64,000 nt of DNA. Origin: Flavobacterium denitrificans DSM 15936 (GTDB taxonomy: Bacteria; Bacteroidota; Bacteroidia; Flavobacteriales; Flavobacteriaceae). Numbering within the stretch: position 1 is the first letter of the stretch; each line of letters starts with the position of its first letter. The stretch lies in NCBI RefSeq assembly GCF_000425445.1, contig NZ_KE384377.1:186001-250000 (forward strand), written 5' to 3'. Position numbers and translations under genes: made by a program. The notes beneath the pieces were generated by a model. It searched no databases. It was not told the origin of the DNA and worked only from the letters and a program-made list of their open reading frames with translations. Below are positions 45,160 to 53,580 of the stretch, piece by piece.

Positions 45160-45232
45160 TATTTATGGCTTTATCTTAGAAAATTTGTAGAACCGCATTT
45201 TCTAGAGTATATTTATATTTTATTTGAAAGTA

Positions 45233-45262
45233 CAAAAATAAACTTTGAATATGGATTTTCAA
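45233..45262 (-). promoter_or_regulatory. Promoter of the DUF4268 gene (TTG-N19-TATTTTTG)
   Basis: On the minus strand TTG at 45262-45260 and TATTTTTG at 45240-45233 are 19 bases apart. The -33 lies inside the first codons of the divergent NUDIX gene, so the two units share promoter DNA. Confidence 0.5.
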
Positions 45263-45901
45263 GATTTTTTGCAATATGTTCCTAATTTAATTCCTGTTGA
45301 ACTGCCAGCGACGACTTCGCACATAAAAATGGCCCCAAAAGAACGCATGCAAGAACTTAAGGATCTTGATTTAAGCACAAAAAATCCAAGAATTGCCGCT
45401 GTAATGATGTTGTTTTATCCAAAAAATGGAGAAGCACATTTGATTTTGATTGTTCGTAACGCTTACAACGGAGTTCATTCGTCGCAAATTGCATTTCCTG
45501 GAGGCAAATATGAACTTTCAGATTTCGATTTTAAAGATACAGCACTTAGAGAAACAAATGAAGAAGTTGGTATTCTTCCAGAAAAGATTGAAGTTGTAAA
45601 GCATTTTACACCAATGTATATTCCGCCGAGCAATTTTTTGGTTCATCCATTTATGGGGATTGCAAAAGAGGAGCTTTCATTTTACCCAGACATTCGTGAA
45701 GTTGCTGATATTATTGAATTGCCGTTGTCTGTTTTTTTAGATGACGATATTATTACCGAGGCCACGTTATCAACTTCTTACGCGGCTAATATTCCTGTTC
45801 CTGCTTTTAATATCCAAAATCATATTGTTTGGGGCGCGACGGCAATGATATTGAGCGAATTGAGAGATGTAATTAAAACAGTTTTAGACAAAAAAATATA
45901 A
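45251..45901 (+). CDS. NUDIX hydrolase, CoA pyrophosphatase-like
   Basis: Cytoplasmic pyrophosphatase of 216 residues. The NUDIX box is SGx-type FPGGKYELSDFDFKDTALRETNEEVG, with the catalytic REtxEE intact. It follows SSQIAFPGG, and the fragment pattern LLxxR..(V)HxGqiAFPGG is that of the CoA-pyrophosphatase (NudL/PCD1) group, which splits CoA into phosphopantetheine and 3',5'-ADP. The ATG giving MDFQDFLQY is chosen over a TTG two codons upstream. Confidence 0.92.
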   Translation: MDFQDFLQYVPNLIPVELPATTSHIKMAPKERMQELKDLDLSTKNPRIAAVMMLFYPKNGEAHLILIVRNAYNGVHSSQIAFPGGKYELSDFDFKDTALRETNEEVGILPEKIEVVKHFTPMYIPPSNFLVHPFMGIAKEELSFYPDIREVADIIELPLSVFLDDDIITEATLSTSYAANIPVPAFNIQNHIVWGATAMILSELRDVIKTVLDKKI

Positions 45902-45967
45902 AATCGAAAAATTAACGATTTGATATTCATTATTATAGCGATTTATTTCCGAAATTGCTTTATAGTA

Positions 45968-45996
45968 TTGCTAAAAGAATAATTTTTGTATGTTTG
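45968..45996 (+). promoter_or_regulatory. Promoter of the acyltransferase gene (TTG-N18-TATGTTTG)
   Basis: TTG at 45968-45970 and a perfect TAnnTTTG box at 45989-45996 are 18 bases apart. The predicted start lies about 25 bases before the ATG. Confidence 0.6.
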
Positions 45997-46026
45997 CGGA
46001 CTAACAAAAAAATACAATAAACAGCT

Positions 46027-46857
46027 ATGGGATTGTTTAAACGAAATCCTTTTGGACATATTTTATTCATCAAGAAATGGTTAATCCGTGTCTTGGGAGC
46101 TATGACGCACCGAAGATACAGAGGATTTAATGAATTGCAGATTGAAGGATCTGAAATCATTAAAACATTGCCGGATACAAATGTGCTGTTTATTTCGAAT
46201 CACCAAACTTATTTTGCTGATGTTGTAGCGATGTTTCATGTCTTTAACGCAAGTTTAAGCGGACGTCAAGATACTATTAAGAACATTGGGTATTTATGGC
46301 AACCGAAAATGAACATTTATTATGTTGCTGCAAAAGAAACCATGCAGGCAGGTTTGTTGCCAAGAATTCTCGCTTACGTTGGCGCGATTACGGTTGAGCG
46401 AACTTGGCGTGCCAAAGGAGTTGATGTCACTGAAAAAAGAGATGTTAACCCAAATGACACTGAAAATATCAAAATTGCCCTTAACGATGGTTGGGTAATT
46501 ACTTTTCCACAAGGAACTACAAAGTCTTTTAAGCCAGTTCGCAAAGGAACTGCTCATATTATAAAACAACATAAGCCAATCGTTATTCCTATTGTTATTG
46601 ATGGTTTCCGCAGATCATTTGACAAAAAAGGTTTGCGAATGAAGAAGAAAGGAATTCTACAATCTTTCATCATCAAAGAACCTCTTGATATTGATTATGA
46701 AAACGATACAATCGACGAAATCGTAGAAAAAGTAGAATACGCTATAGAACAGCATCCATCATTCTTAAAAGTAATTCCAGCTGAAGAAATCAAAGCACAG
46801 GAAGAACTTAATGAAATGAGACGATGGAGCTACAAGGATACAGAAAATGAATATTAG
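46027..46857 (+). CDS. Lysophospholipid acyltransferase family protein (PlsC-like)
   Basis: Membrane-associated acyltransferase of 276 residues, probably acting in phospholipid or ornithine/glycine-lipid synthesis. Block I reads FISNHQTYFADVV, in which His59 and Asp65 are separated by five residues, whereas the canonical motif has four. Block III is TFPQGTTKSF, in place of FPEGTR. The AKETMQAG and IPIVIDGFRRSF segments correspond to blocks II and IV. The variant spacing indicates a divergent subfamily, but the overall layout is kept. It has its own promoter. Confidence 0.86.
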   Translation: MGLFKRNPFGHILFIKKWLIRVLGAMTHRRYRGFNELQIEGSEIIKTLPDTNVLFISNHQTYFADVVAMFHVFNASLSGRQDTIKNIGYLWQPKMNIYYVAAKETMQAGLLPRILAYVGAITVERTWRAKGVDVTEKRDVNPNDTENIKIALNDGWVITFPQGTTKSFKPVRKGTAHIIKQHKPIVIPIVIDGFRRSFDKKGLRMKKKGILQSFIIKEPLDIDYENDTIDEIVEKVEYAIEQHPSFLKVIPAEEIKAQEELNEMRRWSYKDTENEY

Positions 46858-46932
46858 ATTCTAAAATTTTGGTTAAGTTTAGGTGAAAAGTTTTAAGTAA
46901 AAACTTAGCATCTAAGAAACTTAGCAACTTCT

Positions 46933-47565
46933 TTAGAAATCAATCTTTTTAAGCTCCTTATAATTAGCATATAATCTGCGTAACAAAGTTCCGTACACTA
47001 ATCGGTAGATGCCCCAGAATATACCGAACAATCCTAGTATTATCAGAATCAAGATTCCGACAGTAAAGAATAGTGCTTTTCCGTTTTCGGCTAATTTTTC
47101 TCTTAAAAAAGCCATGTCAGGATTGTAAACAAAAGCAATGAAATAACTAATTATCGTAATGATAACAAGCATTCCAAGATTATACCAGACATAATACTGA
47201 ACTGTTTTTCGAGTCTTTAATATGGCGCTCATTAATTTTTTTGTGGCAACAGTAGCTGAAATTGTTTTGTAGTTTTTGTAAAAAATAATAACAAAAATCA
47301 AAACTACTACGTAATTGAAATAAGTTATAATATCTAAGGCTAATACAATTTCAGGATGATTCATTTTGTTTAGTAAATCATCGGTATTGATAAATAAATT
47401 GGAAAAAGTCCAAAACGAAATTTCCAAAATGCTGATGATCAAAATCAACTTTACAATTGATGATGATTTTTTGTGAATCATTTTGTAGATTTCTTTTTCA
47501 GAAATTTGCTCAAAAGAATCCGAGTTCTTTTTCCAGTCTTTTTTTAATAAATCCAGTTCTTTCAT
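46933..47565 (-). CDS. Membrane protein paired with an ECF sigma factor (possible anti-sigma)
   Basis: Protein of 210 residues. A cytoplasmic N-terminus of about 35 residues (MKELDLLKKDWKKNSDSFEQISEKEIYKMI) precedes four predicted transmembrane segments. The gene starts eight bases after the sigma-factor stop, the usual position for a co-expressed anti-sigma factor. No ZAS zinc motif is visible, so an anti-sigma role is inferred from context only. Confidence 0.75.
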   Translation of the reverse strand: MKELDLLKKDWKKNSDSFEQISEKEIYKMIHKKSSSIVKLILIISILEISFWTFSNLFINTDDLLNKMNHPEIVLALDIITYFNYVVVLIFVIIFYKNYKTISATVATKKLMSAILKTRKTVQYYVWYNLGMLVIITIISYFIAFVYNPDMAFLREKLAENGKALFFTVGILILIILGLFGIFWGIYRLVYGTLLRRLYANYKELKKIDF

Positions 47566-47573
47566 AATAATTT

Positions 47574-48068
47574 TTAAGGATTTAGTATCTTTTTAAGTTT
47601 CCCTTTAATTCGGTTCATTTTCACGCGCGCATTCACTTCGCTGATCCCTAGGGTTTCAGCTATTTCTTGATAATCTTTGTCTTCTAAATACATAAAAACT
47701 AATGCTTTCTCGATGTCGTTGAGCTGGTAAACGGCTTTGTACATCAATTTTATCTGCTCTTCCTCTTCATAATTGTAATCGACATCTTTGACAAAATGCT
47801 GATGGCTTTCATATTCTACTGTCGATACGGTTCGTTTGGTTTTTCGGTATAAGGTAATTGCAGTATTTAAAGCAACACGATAAGTCCAGGTCGAAAATTT
47901 ACTGTCGCCTCTAAATTTAGGATAGGCTTTCCAGAGCTGAATGGTGATTTCCTGAAATAAATCTTTATGAGCATCTTCGCCGGCAGTATATAATCTACAA
48001 ATTTTGTGGATTATATTCTGATTTGCCTGCAATTGCGCAACAAATGATTGTTCTAGGGTTTCGCTCAT
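47574..48068 (-). CDS. ECF-type RNA polymerase sigma factor
   Basis: Sigma-70 family regulator of 164 residues. Region 2 is KDLFQEITIQLWKAYPKFRGDSKFSTWTYRVALNTAI, with the -10 recognition helix. Region 4 is LNDIEKALVFMYLEDKDYQEIAETLGISEVNARVKMNRIKGKLKKIL, with a typical helix-turn-helix. Regions 1.1 and 3 are absent, as in ECF sigmas. It is co-transcribed with a four-helix membrane protein that may hold it in check. Confidence 0.95.
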   Translation of the reverse strand: MSETLEQSFVAQLQANQNIIHKICRLYTAGEDAHKDLFQEITIQLWKAYPKFRGDSKFSTWTYRVALNTAITLYRKTKRTVSTVEYESHQHFVKDVDYNYEEEEQIKLMYKAVYQLNDIEKALVFMYLEDKDYQEIAETLGISEVNARVKMNRIKGKLKKILNP

Positions 48069-48110
48069 AAAAGTATTAGTAGTCCTGAAATGATTTTTGT
48101 TACAGTTGAA

Positions 48111-49172
48111 TCAAAATTTTCTTGTCTTATAATAATTAATCATCAGATCGATGAACTTGCTGTAGCTTTCCATTCCGTCTTTCTGATTATTAGTTTTTAA
48201 GAAATTGTCATATAAAAAATGAAAGCCTTTGTCAATAAAAGTATCGTATTTTTCCCAGAAATCTTGACTTTCTTGATAGTTTTTTAAAATTCCGATATGA
48301 ACTGTTTTCTTCAATTCATTAAAAACTTTTTTGTTTTTGAATTGCCAAATTCCGAGACAATAGCGCAAAGCAAAGCTGTATCCGGAATATTGATAATAGA
48401 GGTTCTCATTTTTTACTGTTGCCAAAACGCCAATAAAATTGCATTCGTTTTCACTGGCAAAACCAATTTGATGTGCCATTTCGTGTGAACTTGTAATAGG
48501 AGAACTATACATTGGCAACAAATCATTTACTTGGGCTTCATTGGTAAACGGATTTAAATAACCTCCAAATCCCATATACGTTAAAGGAACACTAAACAAT
48601 GATTTTTTGACACTCAAAATTTCATATTTAAAGTACGGATGTTCTTTGGCTAAATTGTCATAACCATTGATATTCATTTTAAAAACTTCTTTTTGAGAAT
48701 AAGGAAAAACCACTTTTGCGCTGTCGTTTTTTGTGATTTGAAACTGAATTTCGTTCGTTTTTGCAATTAATTTTTTGGTAAAAGCCAAGAGATCAGCATC
48801 CGTATATTCTCTTTTGATTTCCATTTTCTCAAAAAGAGGCTCTCGATAATAATTAAATGCCCAAAGCAAATGAAACAAAAAGTAGTAAACAGAAATTTTG
48901 CCTAAGACTTTCAATATGTGATCTTTCCAATCCGTTTTCCATGTTTTCCTGCTTTGCCAAAACCAACTAATTATGGAAAGAATTAAAATAGCATAAATAC
49001 AATCTCCTACAGAAAATGGGACTTTGCCCAAAAGTGTTCTCAGAAAATGCGAAATTCTGATGTATAAATTATTGCTGTAAAAGCCTTCAACATAATCTGG
49101 AAAGTATGCGAGAATTTTTAAAAAGATAATCTGAACTAGAAGGAATATAGGAAGTATATATTTTCGTTTCAC
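48111..49172 (-). CDS. DUF3810 membrane protein with HExxH motif
   Basis: Integral membrane protein of 353 residues with three N-terminal transmembrane segments (residues about 5-25, 55-75 and 90-110). A periplasmic or cytoplasmic globular part contains SSHEMAHQIGFASENECNFIGVLA. HEMAH is a zinc-metalloprotease HExxH motif, with a downstream ENE that may supply the third ligand. DUF3810 proteins are uncharacterised, so the protease activity is a prediction from the motif. Confidence 0.88.
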   Translation of the reverse strand: MKRKYILPIFLLVQIIFLKILAYFPDYVEGFYSNNLYIRISHFLRTLLGKVPFSVGDCIYAILILSIISWFWQSRKTWKTDWKDHILKVLGKISVYYFLFHLLWAFNYYREPLFEKMEIKREYTDADLLAFTKKLIAKTNEIQFQITKNDSAKVVFPYSQKEVFKMNINGYDNLAKEHPYFKYEILSVKKSLFSVPLTYMGFGGYLNPFTNEAQVNDLLPMYSSPITSSHEMAHQIGFASENECNFIGVLATVKNENLYYQYSGYSFALRYCLGIWQFKNKKVFNELKKTVHIGILKNYQESQDFWEKYDTFIDKGFHFLYDNFLKTNNQKDGMESYSKFIDLMINYYKTRKF

Positions 49173-49263
49173 GGATTGATTTTTTAGATACGTAAATATA
49201 GATACAATATTGAGATAAAAAAAGAATGTATTTGCGTAGTATGATTCTAAAAGAAGAAGAATT

Positions 49264-49322
49264 AGTGCTAATTAGTGGAATTCGTGGCAAAAAAAAACTT
49301 GAAACTTTGTAACTTTGAAACT
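49264..49322. repeat. Half copies of repeat families A and B
   Basis: GTGCTAATTAGTGGAATTCGTGGC is the right half of the family A element, followed by a run of A. AACTTGAAACTTTGTAACTTTG follows and is family B-like. No complementary left arm was found nearby, so this looks like a decayed or partial insertion upstream of pepD. Confidence 0.55.
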
Positions 49323-49351
49323 CTTAATTGTTAAACGTCAAACAAAATATA

Positions 49352-50812
49352 ATGAGTCAAGAAATAAGGAATCTGGAGCCAAAAGCACTTTGGAATAAAT
49401 TTGCAGATTTAAATGCCGTTCCGCGCCCATCAAAAAAAGAAGAGCGTGTTATCGAGTTTATGAAAAACTTTGGAAATAGCTTAGGTTTAGAAACTTTTGA
49501 AGATGAAATCAGAAATGTAATCATCAGAAAACCGGCGACTCCAGGAATGGAAAACCGCAAACCAATTGTAATGCAAGGTCATTTAGACATGGTGCATCAA
49601 AAAAATGCAGACACCGTTTTTGATTTTGACAAGCAAGGAATTGATATGTATGTTGACGGTGACTGGGTTCGTGCGCGCGGCACAACTCTAGGAGCTGACA
49701 ATGGACTAGGAGTAGCGACTATCATGGCGATTTTAGAAAGCAAAGATATTCCGCATCCTGCAATCGAAGCTTTGTTTACAGTTGATGAAGAAACGGGGAT
49801 GACAGGTGCTCTAAACTTAAAAGGTGGCATTTTGCGAGGTCAGATTTTGTTGAATTTGGATACCGAAGAAGATGATGAAATTGATATTGGATGTGCTGGT
49901 GGAATTGATGTTACTGCAACAAGAACCTACCACGAAGAAGAAGTTCCAGAAGGTTCTGTTGGATATACGATTACGGTAAAAGGCTTAAACGGTGGACATT
50001 CAGGAATGGATATTCATAAAGGTTTAGGAAACGCTAATAAAATTATGAATCGTTTGTTGTTTGACGCTTTTGAAAACTTTGGTTTGCAAATTGTTGAAAT
50101 TAACGGGGGAAGTTTAAGAAATGCAATTCCGAGAGAAAGTGTTGCTAAAGTAATTATTTCTCAAATGTTTGATGAAGCTTACGTATATGATATGCAGGAA
50201 ATTATTGCAGATATCAAAGCGGAATACAAAACGACCGAACCAAACTTAACGATTGAAATCGTAAAAAGCGATTTGCCTGAAAAAGTAATGGATTTAGGTG
50301 TACAAGAAGGAATCATCAGAGCGATTTATGCAGCACATAACGGAGTTTACAGAATGAGTGCGGATATGGCTGATTTGGTTGAAACTTCAAATAATATTGC
50401 TAGAGTTGTTATTAAGGACGGAGAAATTTCGGTTGGATGTTTGACCCGTTCTTCCGTAGAATCTTCAAAATTTGATTTGGCCAATTCGTTGCGTTCAGCT
50501 TTTGAATTAGTTGGATGCGAGGTGGAACTTACAGGTTCTTACCCAGGATGGACGCCAAATGTGAACTCTGAAATCTTAGAAGTTTTAAAAGAGATTTACG
50601 AAAAACAAAATGGAGAACAACCTAAAGTTGTTGCTTGTCACGCTGGTTTAGAGTGTGGAATATTGGGAACAAATTATCCAGATATGGATATGATTTCTTT
50701 TGGCCCAACGATTCACGGAGCACATTCGCCAGACGAAAGAGCAAGTATTTCATCTGCTCAAAAATATTGGAAATTTGTATTGGAAATTTTAGAAAATATT
50801 CCAGTTAAATAA
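49352..50812 (+). CDS. pepD: Aminoacyl-histidine dipeptidase (PepD, M20 family)
   Basis: Cytoplasmic Zn-dependent dipeptidase of 486 residues, cleaving Xaa-His and related dipeptides. Metal-site motifs in order: VMQGHLDMVHQ, GTTLGADNGLGVA, TVDEETGMTGA, LLNLDTEEDDEIDIGCAGG, and a C-terminal GPTIHGAHSPDE. GLNGGHSGMDIHKGLGNA is the lid region typical of PepD. The ATG giving MSQEIRNLEPKALWNKF is used, since the TTG eight codons earlier lacks homology support. A terminator follows. Confidence 0.96.
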   Translation: MSQEIRNLEPKALWNKFADLNAVPRPSKKEERVIEFMKNFGNSLGLETFEDEIRNVIIRKPATPGMENRKPIVMQGHLDMVHQKNADTVFDFDKQGIDMYVDGDWVRARGTTLGADNGLGVATIMAILESKDIPHPAIEALFTVDEETGMTGALNLKGGILRGQILLNLDTEEDDEIDIGCAGGIDVTATRTYHEEEVPEGSVGYTITVKGLNGGHSGMDIHKGLGNANKIMNRLLFDAFENFGLQIVEINGGSLRNAIPRESVAKVIISQMFDEAYVYDMQEIIADIKAEYKTTEPNLTIEIVKSDLPEKVMDLGVQEGIIRAIYAAHNGVYRMSADMADLVETSNNIARVVIKDGEISVGCLTRSSVESSKFDLANSLRSAFELVGCEVELTGSYPGWTPNVNSEILEVLKEIYEKQNGEQPKVVACHAGLECGILGTNYPDMDMISFGPTIHGAHSPDERASISSAQKYWKFVLEILENIPVK

Positions 50813-50835
50813 AATATTCAAAAGGCAATTTTTTT

Positions 50836-50869
50836 AAGTGTTCAGTTTTTTAGCTGAACACTTTTTTTT
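50836..50869 (+). terminator. Terminator after pepD, overlapping the 3' end of the DUF389 gene
   Basis: AAGTGTTCAG and CTGAACACTT form a 10-base stem with an 8-base loop, then a T8 tract. Part of the stem encodes the last residues of the convergent gene, so coding and termination signals overlap. Confidence 0.75.
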
Positions 50870-52200
50870 GTAGTTACTGTTGTGGTTGTATTTTTATTTT
50901 GCTGATAAACCTCAATCGAGTCTTTTGAAAGTCTTTCTTTCAGCCATAATTTCAATTGCTGTTTGGTTTTTATATCCAATTCTTTTTCACTTTGAAAAAG
51001 AATTACAGGAATGACATTTGCTTTGTCTGTTTTGCTTCCTGAAGTATAATTGCCAATTGTAAGAGAAGTTATTTCAGGAAATAGAATTTTGGTTTCGGTG
51101 CTAATTTTATCGCTTCCAAAATGATATTGTGCCAGCTGATTTCTGAGATTGTTGATTATAATGTCTTTTTGATCTACAATATTTTGATTGCTGTTGATCT
51201 GGTTCATGATGTCTTTTCTCAAATTGACAGTATCTTGTCTGATAACCAGTCTGGTATTGGGAAGATTATAGGTGTTTAGTTTTTTGTTGAGACTGTCAAT
51301 TTCTGTTTCCGTAAACTTTTTGGTCAAAAAAGCCAGTTCTATTTTTTTGGGATTAGTGTTGTATTGAATGTTTTTGTAGATAATAGGATAATCATTGTTG
51401 AGAAATTCTTTTTGGATAAAAACTTCGGTTCTGGAATTGTAGCTTTTCTGGATATACAATTGATAGGCAAAATAAACACTCGGAATAGTCATCAATAATA
51501 TTAGCATCGTAACGCCATATTTTACTCTTTTTTCACTTTTTACATCTAACTGTTTTGCAACAGGATATTTTAAGTATTTTACAATTATAAAGGTGGCAAT
51601 ACATATAAAGACACAATTGATTGTATAAAGATAAATGGCGCCAAGAAAATAAATAAAATTTCCAAGTGCCAAACTATAACCGGCGGTACAAAGCGGAGGC
51701 ATTAAAGCTGTTGCAATTGCAACACCCGGAATTGGATTTCCTTTTTCAACACGAGTTACGGCTATTACACCTACTAATCCTCCAAAAAATGCAATTAAAA
51801 TATCGTAGATATTAGGAGAAGTTCGGGCTAATAATTCAGATTGAGCCTCTTTAAAAGGGCTTATGTAAAAATAAAATGTAGACGTAATCAAGCTGACAAA
51901 TGTAGCAATCAAGAGATTTTTTATTGATTTTTTTACAAGCTCAAAATCGTACATTCCCAAACCAAAACCCGCACCCACAATCGGCCCCATTAAAGGCGAA
52001 ATCAGCATTGCACCGATAATGACAGCCGTTGAGTTTACGTTCAAACCAACGGAGGCAATTATAATGGCACAGGCCAAAATCCATATATTAGAACCTCTAA
52101 AAGATACTGCGCTCGTAATATTTTCGATTACAAGTTTTTTGTTTTCTTCACCTTTATGGAGATCGATAAAATTTAGAATTTTTCGTGTAATATCGGCCAT
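50842..52200 (-). CDS. DUF389 (TIGR00341) family membrane protein
   Basis: Inner-membrane protein of 452 residues. Its DUF389 core has six or more helices in the first 240 residues, including IWILACAIIIASVGLNVNSTAVIIGAMLISPLMGPIVGAGFGLG and GVAIATALMPPLCTAGYSLA. A soluble C-terminal part of about 200 residues is rich in Lys, Asn and Thr and ends in a Gln/Thr-rich tail. The function is unknown; no neighbour hints at one. An ATG at the N-terminus of the DUF sequence is clear (MADITRKILNF). Confidence 0.92.
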   Translation of the reverse strand: MADITRKILNFIDLHKGEENKKLVIENITSAVSFRGSNIWILACAIIIASVGLNVNSTAVIIGAMLISPLMGPIVGAGFGLGMYDFELVKKSIKNLLIATFVSLITSTFYFYISPFKEAQSELLARTSPNIYDILIAFFGGLVGVIAVTRVEKGNPIPGVAIATALMPPLCTAGYSLALGNFIYFLGAIYLYTINCVFICIATFIIVKYLKYPVAKQLDVKSEKRVKYGVTMLILLMTIPSVYFAYQLYIQKSYNSRTEVFIQKEFLNNDYPIIYKNIQYNTNPKKIELAFLTKKFTETEIDSLNKKLNTYNLPNTRLVIRQDTVNLRKDIMNQINSNQNIVDQKDIIINNLRNQLAQYHFGSDKISTETKILFPEITSLTIGNYTSGSKTDKANVIPVILFQSEKELDIKTKQQLKLWLKERLSKDSIEVYQQNKNTTTTVTTKKSVQLKN

Positions 52201-52326
52201 TTAGTCTTTTTGATTAGAATAGAAATTGCTTTGAATGTCTAATTTAATCAAAAAACTTGTAAAAAGACTTATTTGTTTTTGAAAGCAAATGAAAACGGAA
52301 AAAAAAAATGGACAGAAATACAAAAA

Positions 52327-52356
52327 AAATCCCCATTTGAAGAAAATGAGGATTTG
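52327..52356 (-). terminator. Terminator of the carboxypeptidase-like-domain gene
   Basis: AAATCCCCATTT pairs with AAATGAGGATTT with one mismatch, and the A-run at 52322-52329 supplies a U-tract on the minus strand. It starts 24 bases past the stop codon. Confidence 0.7.
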
Positions 52357-52379
52357 TTTTATTTTTGATGATCGAATGA

Positions 52380-53153
52380 TTAATTTCTTTTCAAAACTTT
52401 ATACTGTTCATAACAGCCGCTGATAGCATCAAGGATCTGCAAATCATTTGCCGTTTGAACAAAAGATTCAGAATAGTTGCAACGTTGCAAGATTTCTGGG
52501 ATTTCTTCTTTTGTAATGCCTAAAAGCAATGCAAGTGTTTCTCGGTCATATTTCGTTTCAAGAAGATTTCGAATGGTATCGTCTTTCTTCATGTCTTTGA
52601 GTTTCTTGAGTTCTTTTCCGTTTTTTCCAAAGAAATTATAGAGCATATCGGCGGGGTTGAAAATAGACCCTAATACTTTTCCAAAAGCATTTGGCGCATA
52701 CTCACCAGCTTCATAACCTTGTGTGAGGCCAGAAATGCTGTAGCGATAGTTTTCTTTTGTCGGAATTAATTTAGAGTCAACTTCAAGATAACCTGTTAAG
52801 CTAAAAGGAGCAATAACAACTTCTTCAAGCGCAATTGCTTTTTCTGTAAGCTGGATTCTTGTGATTTTGTTTTTAATCCAGTCATTTGTCACTCTGATAC
52901 GTAAAGATTGGAATCCTAGAATAGTGAATTGCAGTGTATCATTTTGCTGCACATCGATTTCAAAATAACCTTTGGCATCAGACATTGAGCCTTGTACTTT
53001 GTTTTTATTGATGATGTTTACATTGGGAAGAGGCTGTTTGGTGTTATCATTGAAGATATAACCTGAGACTCTTTGAGGAGCTGTTGATTCTGTCTCTTGA
53101 GCAAAACCAATACTCGTAAGTAATATAAAAAATAAAACTGCGAAATATTTCAT
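52380..53153 (-). CDS. Secreted carboxypeptidase-like regulatory domain protein
   Basis: Exported protein of 257 residues. A signal peptide (MKYFAVLFFILLTSIGFAQ) precedes a CarboxypepD_reg-like beta-sandwich at about 28-110 (RVSGYIFNDNTKQPLPNVNIINKNKVQGSMSDAKGYFEIDV). The domain is common at the start of TonB-dependent transporters but occurs here without a barrel. The remainder is helical (FFGKNGKELKKLKDMKKDD, LALLLGITKEEIPEILQRCNYSESF). It has its own terminator. Its role is unknown, probably in the envelope. Confidence 0.85.
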   Translation of the reverse strand: MKYFAVLFFILLTSIGFAQETESTAPQRVSGYIFNDNTKQPLPNVNIINKNKVQGSMSDAKGYFEIDVQQNDTLQFTILGFQSLRIRVTNDWIKNKITRIQLTEKAIALEEVVIAPFSLTGYLEVDSKLIPTKENYRYSISGLTQGYEAGEYAPNAFGKVLGSIFNPADMLYNFFGKNGKELKKLKDMKKDDTIRNLLETKYDRETLALLLGITKEEIPEILQRCNYSESFVQTANDLQILDAISGCYEQYKVLKRN

Positions 53154-53580
53154 ATCCTGATTTAAAGCACTAAAAGTAGTAAATCGGGATTAAATATTTT
53201 GCAGTCTTGGAATATAATTATAAGAAAATTAACAAAGCAAAATAGAATTGCTTTTAAACTACGACATGTAATTCATTTTTTTTTATTCAGCACATAGAAA
53301 CATAGTCCCGACGCTTCGGGATTATTTTTTAAAAAGAGCTTAAAAAAGAAACTAGTTTCTTAAACATAGCCTGCTATGTTTGTTTAAAATAAGTGAAACA
53401 CCTTTTTTAAGCACCGCCGAATCTATGTTTCTATGTGTTTAAATGAATTGCATCAAATGAGGTTTACTTTTAATATTTAACTAAAAGGAGGTAAGGGGAC
53501 AAGATTCTTGGCATAAAAAAAATCCCAAATTCCAATTATGTCTGGAATTTGGGATTTTGTATTTTAAGATATTAAAAAAA
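53154..53580. repeat. Nested palindrome region (CATAGAAACATAG family) and helicase terminator
   Basis: No gene is seen in these 427 bases. Outer arms CACATAGAAACATAG (53291-53305) and CTATGTTTCTATGTG (53423-53437) enclose a TCCCGACGCTTCGGGA hairpin. They also enclose a GCTTAAAAAAG/CTTTTTTAAGC pair (53338 and 53402), an AAACTAGTTT palindrome and an AAACATAG-CCTG-CTATGTTT hairpin. The whole could fold into a multi-branched structure. The helicase terminator follows at 53513-53560. Confidence 0.72.
53513..53560 (-). terminator. Terminator of the DEAD-box helicase gene
   Basis: AATCCCAAATTCCA and TGGAATTTGGGATT form a perfect 14-base stem with an 8-base loop. The A-run before it reads as a U-tract on the minus strand. 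Confidence 0.82.
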
